Source of the DNA: Microcaldota archaeon
GTDB lineage: Archaea > Micrarchaeota > Micrarchaeia > Norongarragalinales > Norongarragalinaceae
NCBI GenBank assembly: GCA_016212375.1
Contig: JACRGH010000052.1
Coordinates: 1 to 59,325 of the forward strand
DNA: 59,325 nucleotides
Reading direction: 5' to 3'
The translations under genes were made by a program, and so were the position numbers. The notes beneath the pieces are model-generated. The model saw only the letters and a list, made by a program, of their open reading frames with translations, had not been told where the DNA came from and searched no databases. Positions within the stretch are counted from its first letter, which is position 1. The number at the start of each line of letters is the position of its first letter. Positions 29,586-38,134 of the stretch are shown here, piece after piece.

Positions 29586-30494
29586 ATGCAGAACCCGACC
29601 GACATGCTCATTTTGGCCTTTGACCACCGCGGCTCCTTTAAGAAAAAACTCATCGGCGCGGCGGGCGAGAACCTTACGCCGGAACAGTTGCAAAAAGCCA
29701 AAGAGCTTAAGAGCATGATTTACTCAGGTTTCGAAAAAGCCATTTCCATGGGCGTGCCGAAGACAAAGGCTGGCATGTTGTTGGATGAGGAGATGGGCGA
29801 GGCCGCACTCAAGGACGCCCAATCCAAGGGCTACATGACCATTTGTCCTGCGGAGAAAAGCGGGCAGGACGAATTCGACTTTGAATACGGCGCCCAATGG
29901 AAAGAACACATCCGAAAAATCAACCCAACTTTTTTGAAAGTGCTGGTGCGCTACAACCCGGAAGCGGATGCCGAGGCTAATAAGCGCCAAGCCGCCAAAC
30001 TCAAGGAGCTGGGTGCCTTCCTTAAGTCCATTGACAAAGGCTTCCTGATTGAGCCCTTGGTGCCCGCCACAAAAGCGCAACTAGACGAAGTCGGCGGCAA
30101 CCAAGCCACCTTCGACTTGGAAATCCGGCCCAAATTAATGGTCCGCATGATGCAACAACTCCAGAATTACGGCATCACACCGGACATCTGGAAGCTGGAA
30201 GGCGTAGACCGGCCCGAAGACGCCCAAGCCTTGGTCAACCAAGCCCGTGCCGGCGGCCGAAAAGCCGGAATCGTCACGCTCGGAAGGGGCGAGTCCAAAG
30301 AAAAAGTCGCGGAATGGCTCAAAGTCGGCGCGCACATCAACGGCATCGTCGGCTTTGCCATCGGCCGCACCATTTTCATGGACGCCTTGCAGGCCTACGT
30401 AAAAGGCGCAACAACAAAAGAGCAGGCCATCGAACAAATCGCCAAGAACTACAAGGAATTCGTGGACTTGTGGCAAAGGGAGCGCAAGTCTTAA
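29586..30494 (+). CDS. DUF2090-like class I aldolase
   Basis: MLILAFDHRGSFKKKL...IWKLEGVDRPEDAQALV...GFAIGRTIFMDAL; SD GAGGTG upstream. Confidence 0.8.
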   Translation: MQNPTDMLILAFDHRGSFKKKLIGAAGENLTPEQLQKAKELKSMIYSGFEKAISMGVPKTKAGMLLDEEMGEAALKDAQSKGYMTICPAEKSGQDEFDFEYGAQWKEHIRKINPTFLKVLVRYNPEADAEANKRQAAKLKELGAFLKSIDKGFLIEPLVPATKAQLDEVGGNQATFDLEIRPKLMVRMMQQLQNYGITPDIWKLEGVDRPEDAQALVNQARAGGRKAGIVTLGRGESKEKVAEWLKVGAHINGIVGFAIGRTIFMDALQAYVKGATTKEQAIEQIAKNYKEFVDLWQRERKS

Positions 30495-30519
30495 GCGCAA
30501 CACGCGCTAAGTGAATAAC

Positions 30520-31398
30520 ATGCCCGACCAACTTCTCGACCACGTCGCCGCCGACGCCAATGCCGAATTGGCCAAAGTCATCGACGCTATTGCCAAAGCC
30601 TCCATCGACATCCGCTTGGAGTTTCCCTACCGAATGGGCATCGTGGAAGGGGGCGAGAACAAATACGGCGAACAACAGCTCAAACTGGACGCATGGACCA
30701 ACGAGTTTTTGTGCGACCGGATGATTGAGACCAATTTGGTCAAAGCGGTTTATTCCGAAGAGCTGGAACAGCCGGAAACGGGCCTTCCGGACGCGCCCTA
30801 CATCATTTGCATGGATCCGCTGGACGGCTCGTCCAACGTCAAATCCAACAACAGTTGCGGCACCATCGTGTCCATTTACAAAAATGAATTGGGCCGAGGT
30901 TCGGAGCAGGTCGCCGCGTTGTTCAAGCTGTACGGTCCGGTCACTACACTTGCATACACCGTAGGCAAAGGCACCCACCAGTTCATCCAACAGCTCAAGC
31001 ACGACATCGGGTTCGTCATATCACAGGAAAACATGACGCTTTCCGCCACGGGGGGTATTTACGGCATCGGCGGCAAAAAAGAGGAGTGGAACCCCAAACT
31101 CCGGACATTCGTTGAAGGGCTTGAACCCCGCGGCTACAAATTGCGCTATTCCGGCAGCATGGTCGGGGACGTCAACCAGGTCCTGCACTACGGCGGCCTG
31201 TTTGCATACCCCAAACCCAAACTCCGCCTCAACTATGAAGCCAAACCCATGGCATTTCTGATTGAACAGGCCGGAGGCGCTTCAACCAACGGCGTGCAGA
31301 GCCTGATGGAGGTGTTGGGTGACAGTGTCGACGCCCGCACGCCCGTCTTCTTGGGCAATAAAGACCTGATTAAGGAAATCGAGAAGATGAACCGGTAA
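30520..31398 (+). CDS. fbp: Fructose-1,6-bisphosphatase, class 1
   Basis: MDPLDGSSNVKSN, RYSGSMVGDVNQVLHYGGLFAYP. Confidence 0.93.
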   Translation: MPDQLLDHVAADANAELAKVIDAIAKASIDIRLEFPYRMGIVEGGENKYGEQQLKLDAWTNEFLCDRMIETNLVKAVYSEELEQPETGLPDAPYIICMDPLDGSSNVKSNNSCGTIVSIYKNELGRGSEQVAALFKLYGPVTTLAYTVGKGTHQFIQQLKHDIGFVISQENMTLSATGGIYGIGGKKEEWNPKLRTFVEGLEPRGYKLRYSGSMVGDVNQVLHYGGLFAYPKPKLRLNYEAKPMAFLIEQAGGASTNGVQSLMEVLGDSVDARTPVFLGNKDLIKEIEKMNR

Positions 31399-31407
31399 GT
31401 TGTTCCG

Positions 31408-31785
31408 TCATTGCTTTGGCCGCAAAAACTTTACGCCAGAAAGCCCGGAAAAGTCCGAATCCGACGTGAGAAGCTCAAGACCATTGGTTTGTGCCGTCGC
31501 ATAAATGAGCGCACCCGTGGTCGACAGCCCTTTGGAATGGGAAACGCGAGCGGCCATTTCGCAGGCGTCCGAAACAAGCGGAAGCATATCAAATTGAAGT
31601 AACCGCTGGCGTAGGATTTCAAAATCCATTCCGCTTACCTTTTTGTGAAGATGGCGCAACGCTTCAAAATACGTCACGATGCTGATTCCACCGTCCCCGG
31701 ACTCCAAACGTGCATCCGTTTGGGGGCTTGTCCGATTCTGGAGGTAGTCGATTAAGATAGAGGTATCAGCCAAAAACCCGGTCAC
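31408..31785 (-). CDS. PIN-domain toxin (VapC-like)
   Basis: MTGFLADTSILIDYL...ALIYATAQTNGLELLTSDSDF. Confidence 0.9.
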   Translation of the reverse strand: MTGFLADTSILIDYLQNRTSPQTDARLESGDGGISIVTYFEALRHLHKKVSGMDFEILRQRLLQFDMLPLVSDACEMAARVSHSKGLSTTGALIYATAQTNGLELLTSDSDFSGLSGVKFLRPKQ

Positions 31786-31978
31786 GTTTATCCCTCACGA
31801 ACGGTTCGGTCCCCGTTAATATGCCCTTGAGGTCCTTGATGAGCAAAAAATTACTCCGCTTTGCCAAGGCATTCAACGTCTCATCATAACTCCGAGCACC
31901 CAACGCATGCCGGAAGGCGTCAATCTTATCCTTGGTCTCTTTTTTTACCGGGATATTCACATACACAGAAACCACCAT
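31766..31978 (-). CDS. VapB-like antitoxin
   Basis: MVVSVYVNIPVKKETKDKIDAFRHALGARSYDETLNALAKR; overlaps the PIN gene; TATAAATA about 30 nt upstream of this ATG. Confidence 0.75.
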   Translation of the reverse strand: MVVSVYVNIPVKKETKDKIDAFRHALGARSYDETLNALAKRSNFLLIKDLKGILTGTEPFVRDKRDRVFG

Positions 31979-32014
31979 TGCAACTAATATTGCAATAGAT
32001 ATTACAATATTTAT

Positions 32015-32039
32015 ACCTTGGGTAGAAAAAAGTTCCACC
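32015..32039. promoter_or_regulatory. Second copy of the 25-bp palindromic motif, directly upstream of the vapB TATA box
   Basis: accttgggtagaaaaaagttccacc, one difference from 28575-28599. Confidence 0.8.
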
Positions 32040-32121
32040 CACGCCCGGTAAATACGACTCGCCCGGAATAATCTAAACCAACGATTTAAGTATCTTTTCC
32101 GGCAAACTTTTCTTCCATCCT

Positions 32122-32259
32122 GCAGGGGTGGCAGAATCCGGTATCGCGCTAGACTCGAAGCCTCTCTTTTCAACCAAACGCCCAAATGGGTCAAAAAAAG
32201 ATTGCCGCGAGCCATCTAGTGTTCTTCGGAACTTCCGAGTTCAAATCTCGGCCCCTGCG
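32122..32259 (+). tRNA. tRNA-Ser(CGA) with 54-nt intron (32160-32213) at position 37/38
   Basis: Acceptor GCAGGGG/CCCCTGC, G discriminator, anticodon stem CTAGA/TCTAG, variable arm GTTCTTCGGAAC; BHB core CTCG/CGAG with bulges AA^G and CC^A. Confidence 0.92.
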
Positions 32260-32347
32260 TCCTTTTTCGTTATTGCAACAAAGTGCGCTTGATGAAAACG
32301 CCGGAGAGTGCCAAGTTTTTTCAACCCAAGACTTCCACGATTGAAAC

Positions 32348-33448
32348 ATGAAGTCACCCTCAATGGCCAAAACGGTCGGAATGGTGAAAGCTTACGCCGC
32401 CCAAAACAAGGACGCCCCGCTTGCGCCCATGGAAATCCGCCGACGCGAACTAGGCCCGTCCGACGTATCCATTGCCATCCGTTACTGCGGCATTTGCCAT
32501 TCGGATTTGCACAAGGCGCGTGACGAGTGGGGCGTGACGCAGTACCCCATCGTGCCGGGACACGAAATCGTTGGCCAAATTGAAGCGACCGGTTCAGCCG
32601 TTGGAAAATTCAAAACCGGCGACTGGGTCGGTATCGGCTGTTTAATCGATTCATGCCTTACCTGCCAAAGTTGCAAAAACGGCCAAGAGCAGCACTGCGA
32701 AAAAGGCGCCACCTATACCTACAACTCCCCGGATATCCACCTCGGTGGCATGACGTACGGCGGTTATTCGGAAAAAATCATAGTGGATGAGGCATTCGTG
32801 TTGCGGATTCCAAAAGAACTGGATCCCGCGGCGGCCGCACCTCTGTTGTGCGCCGGCATCACCATCTACTCCCCCATGGTCCGCTGGAACGTCAAAAAGG
32901 GCGAAAAAGTGGGCGTCGCTGGCATCGGAGGCTTGGGCCATGTGGCAGTCAAGATTGCCAAAGCTTTAGGCTCCCATGTCACGGCCATCACTACGTCGGA
33001 AAGCAAAGCCCAAGCGGCAAGAATATTGGGTGCGGATGACAGCTTGATTTCAAACGATGCGGATGCCATGGCCAAAAATGTCCAAACATTGGACGTCATC
33101 ATCGACTCCATACCCGCGTCCCATGACGTGGACGCCTTGTTGCAACTATTGAAACGCGACGGTGTGCTGGTCCTAGTCGGCCTGCCGGCGGAGCCGTTGC
33201 AGGTTTTCGCCAAAACCCTGGCCCGCAAAAGCCGCATCCTGACCGGCTCCCAAATCGGCGGCATAACGCAAACGCAGGAGATGCTGGACTTTTGCGCCGC
33301 GCACGGCATCGTTGCTGACGTGGAAATCATTCCCATTCAGAAAATCAATGAAGCGTATGCGCGGATGAAAAAAGGCGACGTGCACTACCGGTTCGTCATT
33401 GACATGGCAAGCCTGAAAGAATCAAATAAAAAGTCAACGGCCCGTTGA
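32348..33448 (+). CDS. Zinc-dependent alcohol dehydrogenase (CAD/YahK-type aldehyde reductase)
   Basis: YCGICHSDLHKARDEWG, PGHEIVGQ, CQSCKNGQEQHC, GIGGLGHVAVKIAKALG. Confidence 0.93.
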   Translation: MKSPSMAKTVGMVKAYAAQNKDAPLAPMEIRRRELGPSDVSIAIRYCGICHSDLHKARDEWGVTQYPIVPGHEIVGQIEATGSAVGKFKTGDWVGIGCLIDSCLTCQSCKNGQEQHCEKGATYTYNSPDIHLGGMTYGGYSEKIIVDEAFVLRIPKELDPAAAAPLLCAGITIYSPMVRWNVKKGEKVGVAGIGGLGHVAVKIAKALGSHVTAITTSESKAQAARILGADDSLISNDADAMAKNVQTLDVIIDSIPASHDVDALLQLLKRDGVLVLVGLPAEPLQVFAKTLARKSRILTGSQIGGITQTQEMLDFCAAHGIVADVEIIPIQKINEAYARMKKGDVHYRFVIDMASLKESNKKSTAR

Positions 33449-33467
33449 ACCAAGAAAACCAATCCGC

Positions 33468-33980
33468 TCAATAAACGCTCATCTTTTTGACGCACGACAA
33501 TCCTGACAATTCGCCCAACACTTTCACCGGCGGTTTGCGCTGCAGAACGATGAACAGTTTGGGTGATTCGAACAACTCCGGATCCTGCGACAAAATCTGC
33601 CGGATGGCCACTTTATGGTCGGCCAAAAGGGCGGTGATCTCCGCCACCACTCCGCATTTGGACGCTACAGATGCGGGCGGCTCCAATTCCAACACCGTCA
33701 GACCCAACGCGGCGGCATTCTGTACGAATAAGGGCCCGGCCGGCTGGAGGCTTTCAAAGACCGGCCTCAGGAAAGCATCGGACTCAATCCGAACCACGGT
33801 GGCTGCAACAACGCGCCGGTCCACGCCGCAGCTTTGGGCCAACGACACGTCCTTGACTTCAACGCCGCCAGAATTGATGGACCCATTTCGCACCGAAAGG
33901 CCCAAGGCCAACATTTTTTCAGCGACAGATCGTTGAGCGGGAAAATCCGCGAACGACGCCCGAACACGCTCCAGAATCAT
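33468..33980 (-). CDS. Predicted amino acid metabolism regulator with C-terminal ACT domain
   Basis: MILERVRASFADFPAQRSVAEKMLALGLSVRNG...LEPPASVASKCGVVAEITALLADHKVAIRQIL; divergent from trpE. Confidence 0.78.
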   Translation of the reverse strand: MILERVRASFADFPAQRSVAEKMLALGLSVRNGSINSGGVEVKDVSLAQSCGVDRRVVAATVVRIESDAFLRPVFESLQPAGPLFVQNAAALGLTVLELEPPASVASKCGVVAEITALLADHKVAIRQILSQDPELFESPKLFIVLQRKPPVKVLGELSGLSCVKKMSVY

Positions 33981-34192
33981 GATGAACAATAATGTACAAC
34001 ATAGATATAAATAGTACGTCGGCCCCAAGGGACGAAGCAAGATAAGCGTAACGGGGCAGAAGTCGAAAGCGTCGGAAAAATAAGACGAAAAAGACACGAC
34101 GAAAAGCAATAGAAAATATCAATACGAGGATATGACGATGGAAAGCGGAGAGGGTTTTCTTTGGCCTGCGACACGACTTCCAGTCCCAACCC

Positions 34193-35542
34193 TTGGATTT
34201 GAAAGACCCACTTGGCGCGTTTGAGTCCCTGTACGACCAATGCCAAAACTGCTTTTTGTTGGAATCGTTTGAGCAGGACGGCACGCTTGGTCGGTTTTCC
34301 TATGTGGGCTTCAACCCCAAAACCACGGTGCAAGTCAAGGACGGCGTCATCCGCGTCGGCACCGAGGAATTGGAACAAGACCCCTTCGCGTTCTTGAAAA
34401 GCTATTGCACCTCAAGCTCCCGACAGGGTTTCCGCGGCGGATTGGTCGGTTACCTCGCACACGATGCCATCCAGTACGTCGAGGATTTCAAGCCAAAGCG
34501 AGGCACCTTTGCAGACATGGAATTCGGCCTTTACCTCGATGGCTTGGTCTTTGACCACCTCAACCACACGGCGCGCTACGTCACATATGGCGAAAATCGC
34601 TTGGACGAATTGCAAAAATTGCTATCCCAGGGAAAAGTTGACCCCACAATAGATCAGAACGCAACCGAACAACCAACGGCCAAACTCTTCGACCCTTTTG
34701 TCAACCAGAACGCATATTGCCAAAGCGTTCTGCAAGCACAGGAGTCCATCCGTGCCGGCGATGCATTCCAAGTGGTCCTATCCCGGAAATTTCCAGTCCG
34801 CATTCGCGGCTCTAAGATGCCATTTTACAAGCGGCTTCGTGCGACGAACCCATCCCCTTACCAATACGTGTTGAAAATGGGCCAGCGGGAAATCATCGGC
34901 TCAAGCCCCGAGATGCTCATCCGGGTGGAAAACAAAAAAGCCACCACGTTTCCCATTGCCGGCACCCGGCCCCGCGGACGCAACCCAGACGAGGACGCCC
35001 GATTGGCGGCCGAACTGAAAGCGGACCCAAAGGAAAACGCGGAACACGCCATGTTAGTGGATTTGGCCCGAAACGACATCGGCCGCGCATCGAAGCCGGG
35101 CACCGTCAAAGTCGAACGTTACGCCGAAATCAAGAAATTCAGCCACGTCCAGCACCTGGTGTCCGAAGTCAGCGGCACCCTGAACGGGACGGCCGCCGAC
35201 GGCTTAAAATCCGTGTTTCCGGCCGGCACCCTATCGGGCGCGCCGAAGCTTTCCGCACTCAAAATCATCGACCGACTTGAACCGCAAGCGCGCGGGCCCT
35301 ATGGCGGTGCCGTGGGATTTTTGTCCCTCGACGGAAGCGGCGATTTTGCCATTTCCATCCGCACGCTGTTTTGCGATGGGGAAGCCGGATTCGTGCAAGC
35401 CGGAGCCGGGATTGTCCAGGATTCCGTTCCGGAAAACGAGTTCCAAGAGACGCAAATCAAAGCACAGGCGTTGTTGGATTGTTTGAAACCGCAAGGAAAA
35501 GACGAAAACGAAAAAACAAAAACGCGAAACGCCAAGTTGTGA
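34193..35542 (+). CDS. trpE: Anthranilate synthase component I
   Basis: GSSPEMLIRVENKKATTFPIAGTRPRG, DLARNDIGR, FPAGTLSGAPK; TTG start is uncertain. Confidence 0.93.
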   Translation: MDLKDPLGAFESLYDQCQNCFLLESFEQDGTLGRFSYVGFNPKTTVQVKDGVIRVGTEELEQDPFAFLKSYCTSSSRQGFRGGLVGYLAHDAIQYVEDFKPKRGTFADMEFGLYLDGLVFDHLNHTARYVTYGENRLDELQKLLSQGKVDPTIDQNATEQPTAKLFDPFVNQNAYCQSVLQAQESIRAGDAFQVVLSRKFPVRIRGSKMPFYKRLRATNPSPYQYVLKMGQREIIGSSPEMLIRVENKKATTFPIAGTRPRGRNPDEDARLAAELKADPKENAEHAMLVDLARNDIGRASKPGTVKVERYAEIKKFSHVQHLVSEVSGTLNGTAADGLKSVFPAGTLSGAPKLSALKIIDRLEPQARGPYGGAVGFLSLDGSGDFAISIRTLFCDGEAGFVQAGAGIVQDSVPENEFQETQIKAQALLDCLKPQGKDENEKTKTRNAKL

Positions 35543-35545
35543 ACA

Positions 35546-35620
35546 CCATGGCACCCCGACTCCCCATATTGGACAACTTCGACTCATTCACCTACAACCT
35601 AGTCCAATTATTCCAAACGG
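35546..35620 (+). repeat. Upstream copy of the trpG 5' end (tandem repeat, second copy 35683-35757)
   Basis: 75 bp, two substitutions from the second copy; period 137 bp. Confidence 0.95.
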
Positions 35621-35676
35621 TCGCCCCGGGGGAAGCATACCCCCTGGCCCGGCCTGGGCCTCGCCCCCTTCCGTGA
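35548..35676 (+). pseudogene. Truncated trpG' decoy ORF (MAPRLPILDNFDSFTYNLVQLFQTVAPGEAYPLARPGPRPLP)
   Basis: Starts like trpG then runs through a GC-rich hairpin insert to a TGA. Confidence 0.85.
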
Positions 35677-35682
35677 CGAAAA

Positions 35683-35757
35683 CCATGGCACCCCGACTCC
35701 TCATATTGGACAACTTCGACTCATTCACCTACAACCTAGTCCAGTTATTCCAAACGG
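35683..35757 (+). repeat. Second copy of the trpG 5' repeat (start of the intact gene)
   Basis: See 35546-35620. Confidence 0.95.
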
Positions 35758-36257
35758 CAGGGGCTGAATGCCTCGTATTCCGCAATACCGTTTCGTTCGA
35801 CCAAGTCCTTCGGTTGAAGCCGGACGCCGTCGTGATTTCTCCCGGCCCTGGAACCGTGGAAAATGCCAAAGATTTCGGCGTGTGCGCCCGCGTCATCAAA
35901 GAATTCGAAAAACCGATTTTGGGAGTCTGCTTGGGCCATCAGGGCATCGCCTACGCGTATGGCGCCAAGATCGTGCGGACCACGCCGGTGCATGGAAAAA
36001 CCAGCATCATCACGCACGATGGCACCGGCCTGTTTGCGGGCGTGAAGAATCCGCTCCAAGTGGCCAGATACCACTCTTTAGTCGTAGACCCCGCCTCGGT
36101 GCCGGAAGTCCTGACGGTCACAGCCAAGACTCAAGACGGCCAAATCATGGCACTCCAACACAACGAAAAACCGCAATACGGCGTGCAATTCCATCCCGAA
36201 TCATTTATCACGGAAGATGGAAAGAAAACGGCGGATAATTTCCTGAAACTGATTTGA
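35685..36257 (+). CDS. trpG: Anthranilate synthase component II (glutamine amidotransferase)
   Basis: ILDNFDSFTYNLVQ, SPGPGTVENA, GVCLGHQGIA, QFHPES. Confidence 0.95.
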   Translation: MAPRLLILDNFDSFTYNLVQLFQTAGAECLVFRNTVSFDQVLRLKPDAVVISPGPGTVENAKDFGVCARVIKEFEKPILGVCLGHQGIAYAYGAKIVRTTPVHGKTSIITHDGTGLFAGVKNPLQVARYHSLVVDPASVPEVLTVTAKTQDGQIMALQHNEKPQYGVQFHPESFITEDGKKTADNFLKLI

Positions 36258-36312
36258 AACCCAACCGGACGAAATTGAGTCAAACACATCAACACATCAA
36301 AAGGTTCCAAAA

Positions 36313-37308
36313 ATGCAAACCCCACTCACCCGACTCCAAAATAACGCCGATTTGGACGAAAAACAGGCCCAGGAGCTTGCGGACGGTTTCTTTGACGGCA
36401 CGTTGGACGAAGCCCAAATGAAAGAATCATTGCTTGCGCTCAATGCCAAAGGCATTACCGTGGACGAGCTCGTAGGATTTGCCCAAAGCATGCGACAACA
36501 CGGAGTGCATATCCAAACGAAAACGCCGTGCGCCGACACCTGCGGCACCGGCGGCGACGGCCTAAAGACGTTCAACATCTCCACCGCGGCCGCATTTGTG
36601 GTCACGGCATGCGGCGTCTCCGTTGCAAAACACGGGAACCGCTCGGTGTCAAGCCAAACCGGCTCGGCCGACGTCTTGGAAGCATTGGGCGTGCGCGTCA
36701 ACTTACCGCCGGAAAAGACAACGCAGATGATTGATACCGTCGGATTCGGCTTTTTGTTCGCCCCAACCTACCATCCGGCGATGAAGCGCGTAGCACCGGT
36801 GCGAAAAGCATTGGGCGTCAAGACGATTTTCAACATGCTTGGGCCCCTGACGAACCCCGCAAGCGCCGCGTACCAAGTCATCGGCACCTACAACCCCGAA
36901 TGCCAGGACAAAATGGCGCATGCCGTCACACGCGTGGGCATCCGCCGGGCCTTGGTAGTGCACGGCAACGGCATGGATGAAGCGGGTTTTGGCATCAGCC
37001 GCATCTTGGACGTAACCGGTGGAAAAATTGAAGAAAGCAATTTGGATGCCGCCTCGCTGGGCATTACCGGAACGATTACGGATTTGACGGTACGGAATGC
37101 GGCAGAGAGCGCCACCAAAATCCGGAAAGCCTTGAGCTCCGCGGACAAAATGGAGACGCAAATCGTCTGCCTCAACGCGGCATTGGCATTGGTCGCCGCA
37201 GGTAAGGCCAAGGATGCCCATGAAGGCTTTCACCAAGCGCGAAAAGCGGTGAGCACCGGTTGGGCCATGAAAAAACTGCAGGAAAGCGTGGAGGCCGGAC
37301 GCGAATGA
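36313..37308 (+). CDS. trpD: Anthranilate phosphoribosyltransferase
   Basis: DTCGTGGDGLKTFNISTAAAFV, KHGNRSVSSQTGSADVLEALG. Confidence 0.95.
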   Translation: MQTPLTRLQNNADLDEKQAQELADGFFDGTLDEAQMKESLLALNAKGITVDELVGFAQSMRQHGVHIQTKTPCADTCGTGGDGLKTFNISTAAAFVVTACGVSVAKHGNRSVSSQTGSADVLEALGVRVNLPPEKTTQMIDTVGFGFLFAPTYHPAMKRVAPVRKALGVKTIFNMLGPLTNPASAAYQVIGTYNPECQDKMAHAVTRVGIRRALVVHGNGMDEAGFGISRILDVTGGKIEESNLDAASLGITGTITDLTVRNAAESATKIRKALSSADKMETQIVCLNAALALVAAGKAKDAHEGFHQARKAVSTGWAMKKLQESVEAGRE

Positions 37309-38126
37309 ATTTTTTGGACGACGTGTTGGATGGAGTTCGGCAAAGCCTGGTTGACGGCTACTATGAAGTCGGAAAAATGGAACCAGATGCAGAATCGCGA
37401 ACGCAAGGAAAAAAATCACTCAAAACCGAATTGCAACAAAGATTCAGCATTATTGCCGAAATCAAGCCGCGCTCGCCCACCGCCGGAGTGCTGTACCAAG
37501 GCTCAGCCGCGGATTTGGCCAAAACCTATGCCGAAGCGGGAGCAGGCGCATTGAGCGTGTTGTGCGAGTCGAAGCGCTTCAACGGCCGACTTGAAAATCT
37601 GACGGAAGCGAAAACAGCAGCGACGCACTTGCCCGTTTTGGCCAAGGATTTCGTAATTTCGAAAAAACAGCTGCAGGCCTATGCCGCGCATGGCGCAGAT
37701 GCCGCCCTTTTGATTTACGAGCTTTTCGAGCACAAAAAGACCAACGTGCCATTGGAAGCTATGATTGACGCGGCGCACGAATTGGGACTCGAAGTCTTGT
37801 TGGAAGTGCACGGTGCCAAAGACCTGGACGAGGCGCTCAAGAGCAAAGCCGACGTCATCGGCATCAACAACCGGAATTTGGATGATTTGTCGCTCAACAT
37901 GCTTCATTTCCAGAACGTGTTATCGGAAAGCGGCGTGGACATTGAAAAAATAACGGCCGAAGGAAAAGCCCTCATCGCCGAAAGCGGATTTGTTAGCGCC
38001 GCGGACGTGCAGATGGCCCGCGATGTCGGATTGAACGGCATCCTAATTGGCACCGGCCTTCTGAAGAACAAAGACCCCGCCTTCGCATTGAAACAACTCA
38101 CAAAAATAACGAAACAAACGAGGTAA
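37305..38126 (+). CDS. trpC: Indole-3-glycerol phosphate synthase
   Basis: [41 protein letters not shown]-type overlap with trpD. Confidence 0.94.
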   Translation: MNFLDDVLDGVRQSLVDGYYEVGKMEPDAESRTQGKKSLKTELQQRFSIIAEIKPRSPTAGVLYQGSAADLAKTYAEAGAGALSVLCESKRFNGRLENLTEAKTAATHLPVLAKDFVISKKQLQAYAAHGADAALLIYELFEHKKTNVPLEAMIDAAHELGLEVLLEVHGAKDLDEALKSKADVIGINNRNLDDLSLNMLHFQNVLSESGVDIEKITAEGKALIAESGFVSAADVQMARDVGLNGILIGTGLLKNKDPAFALKQLTKITKQTR

Positions 38127-38134
38127 ACAGCAAA

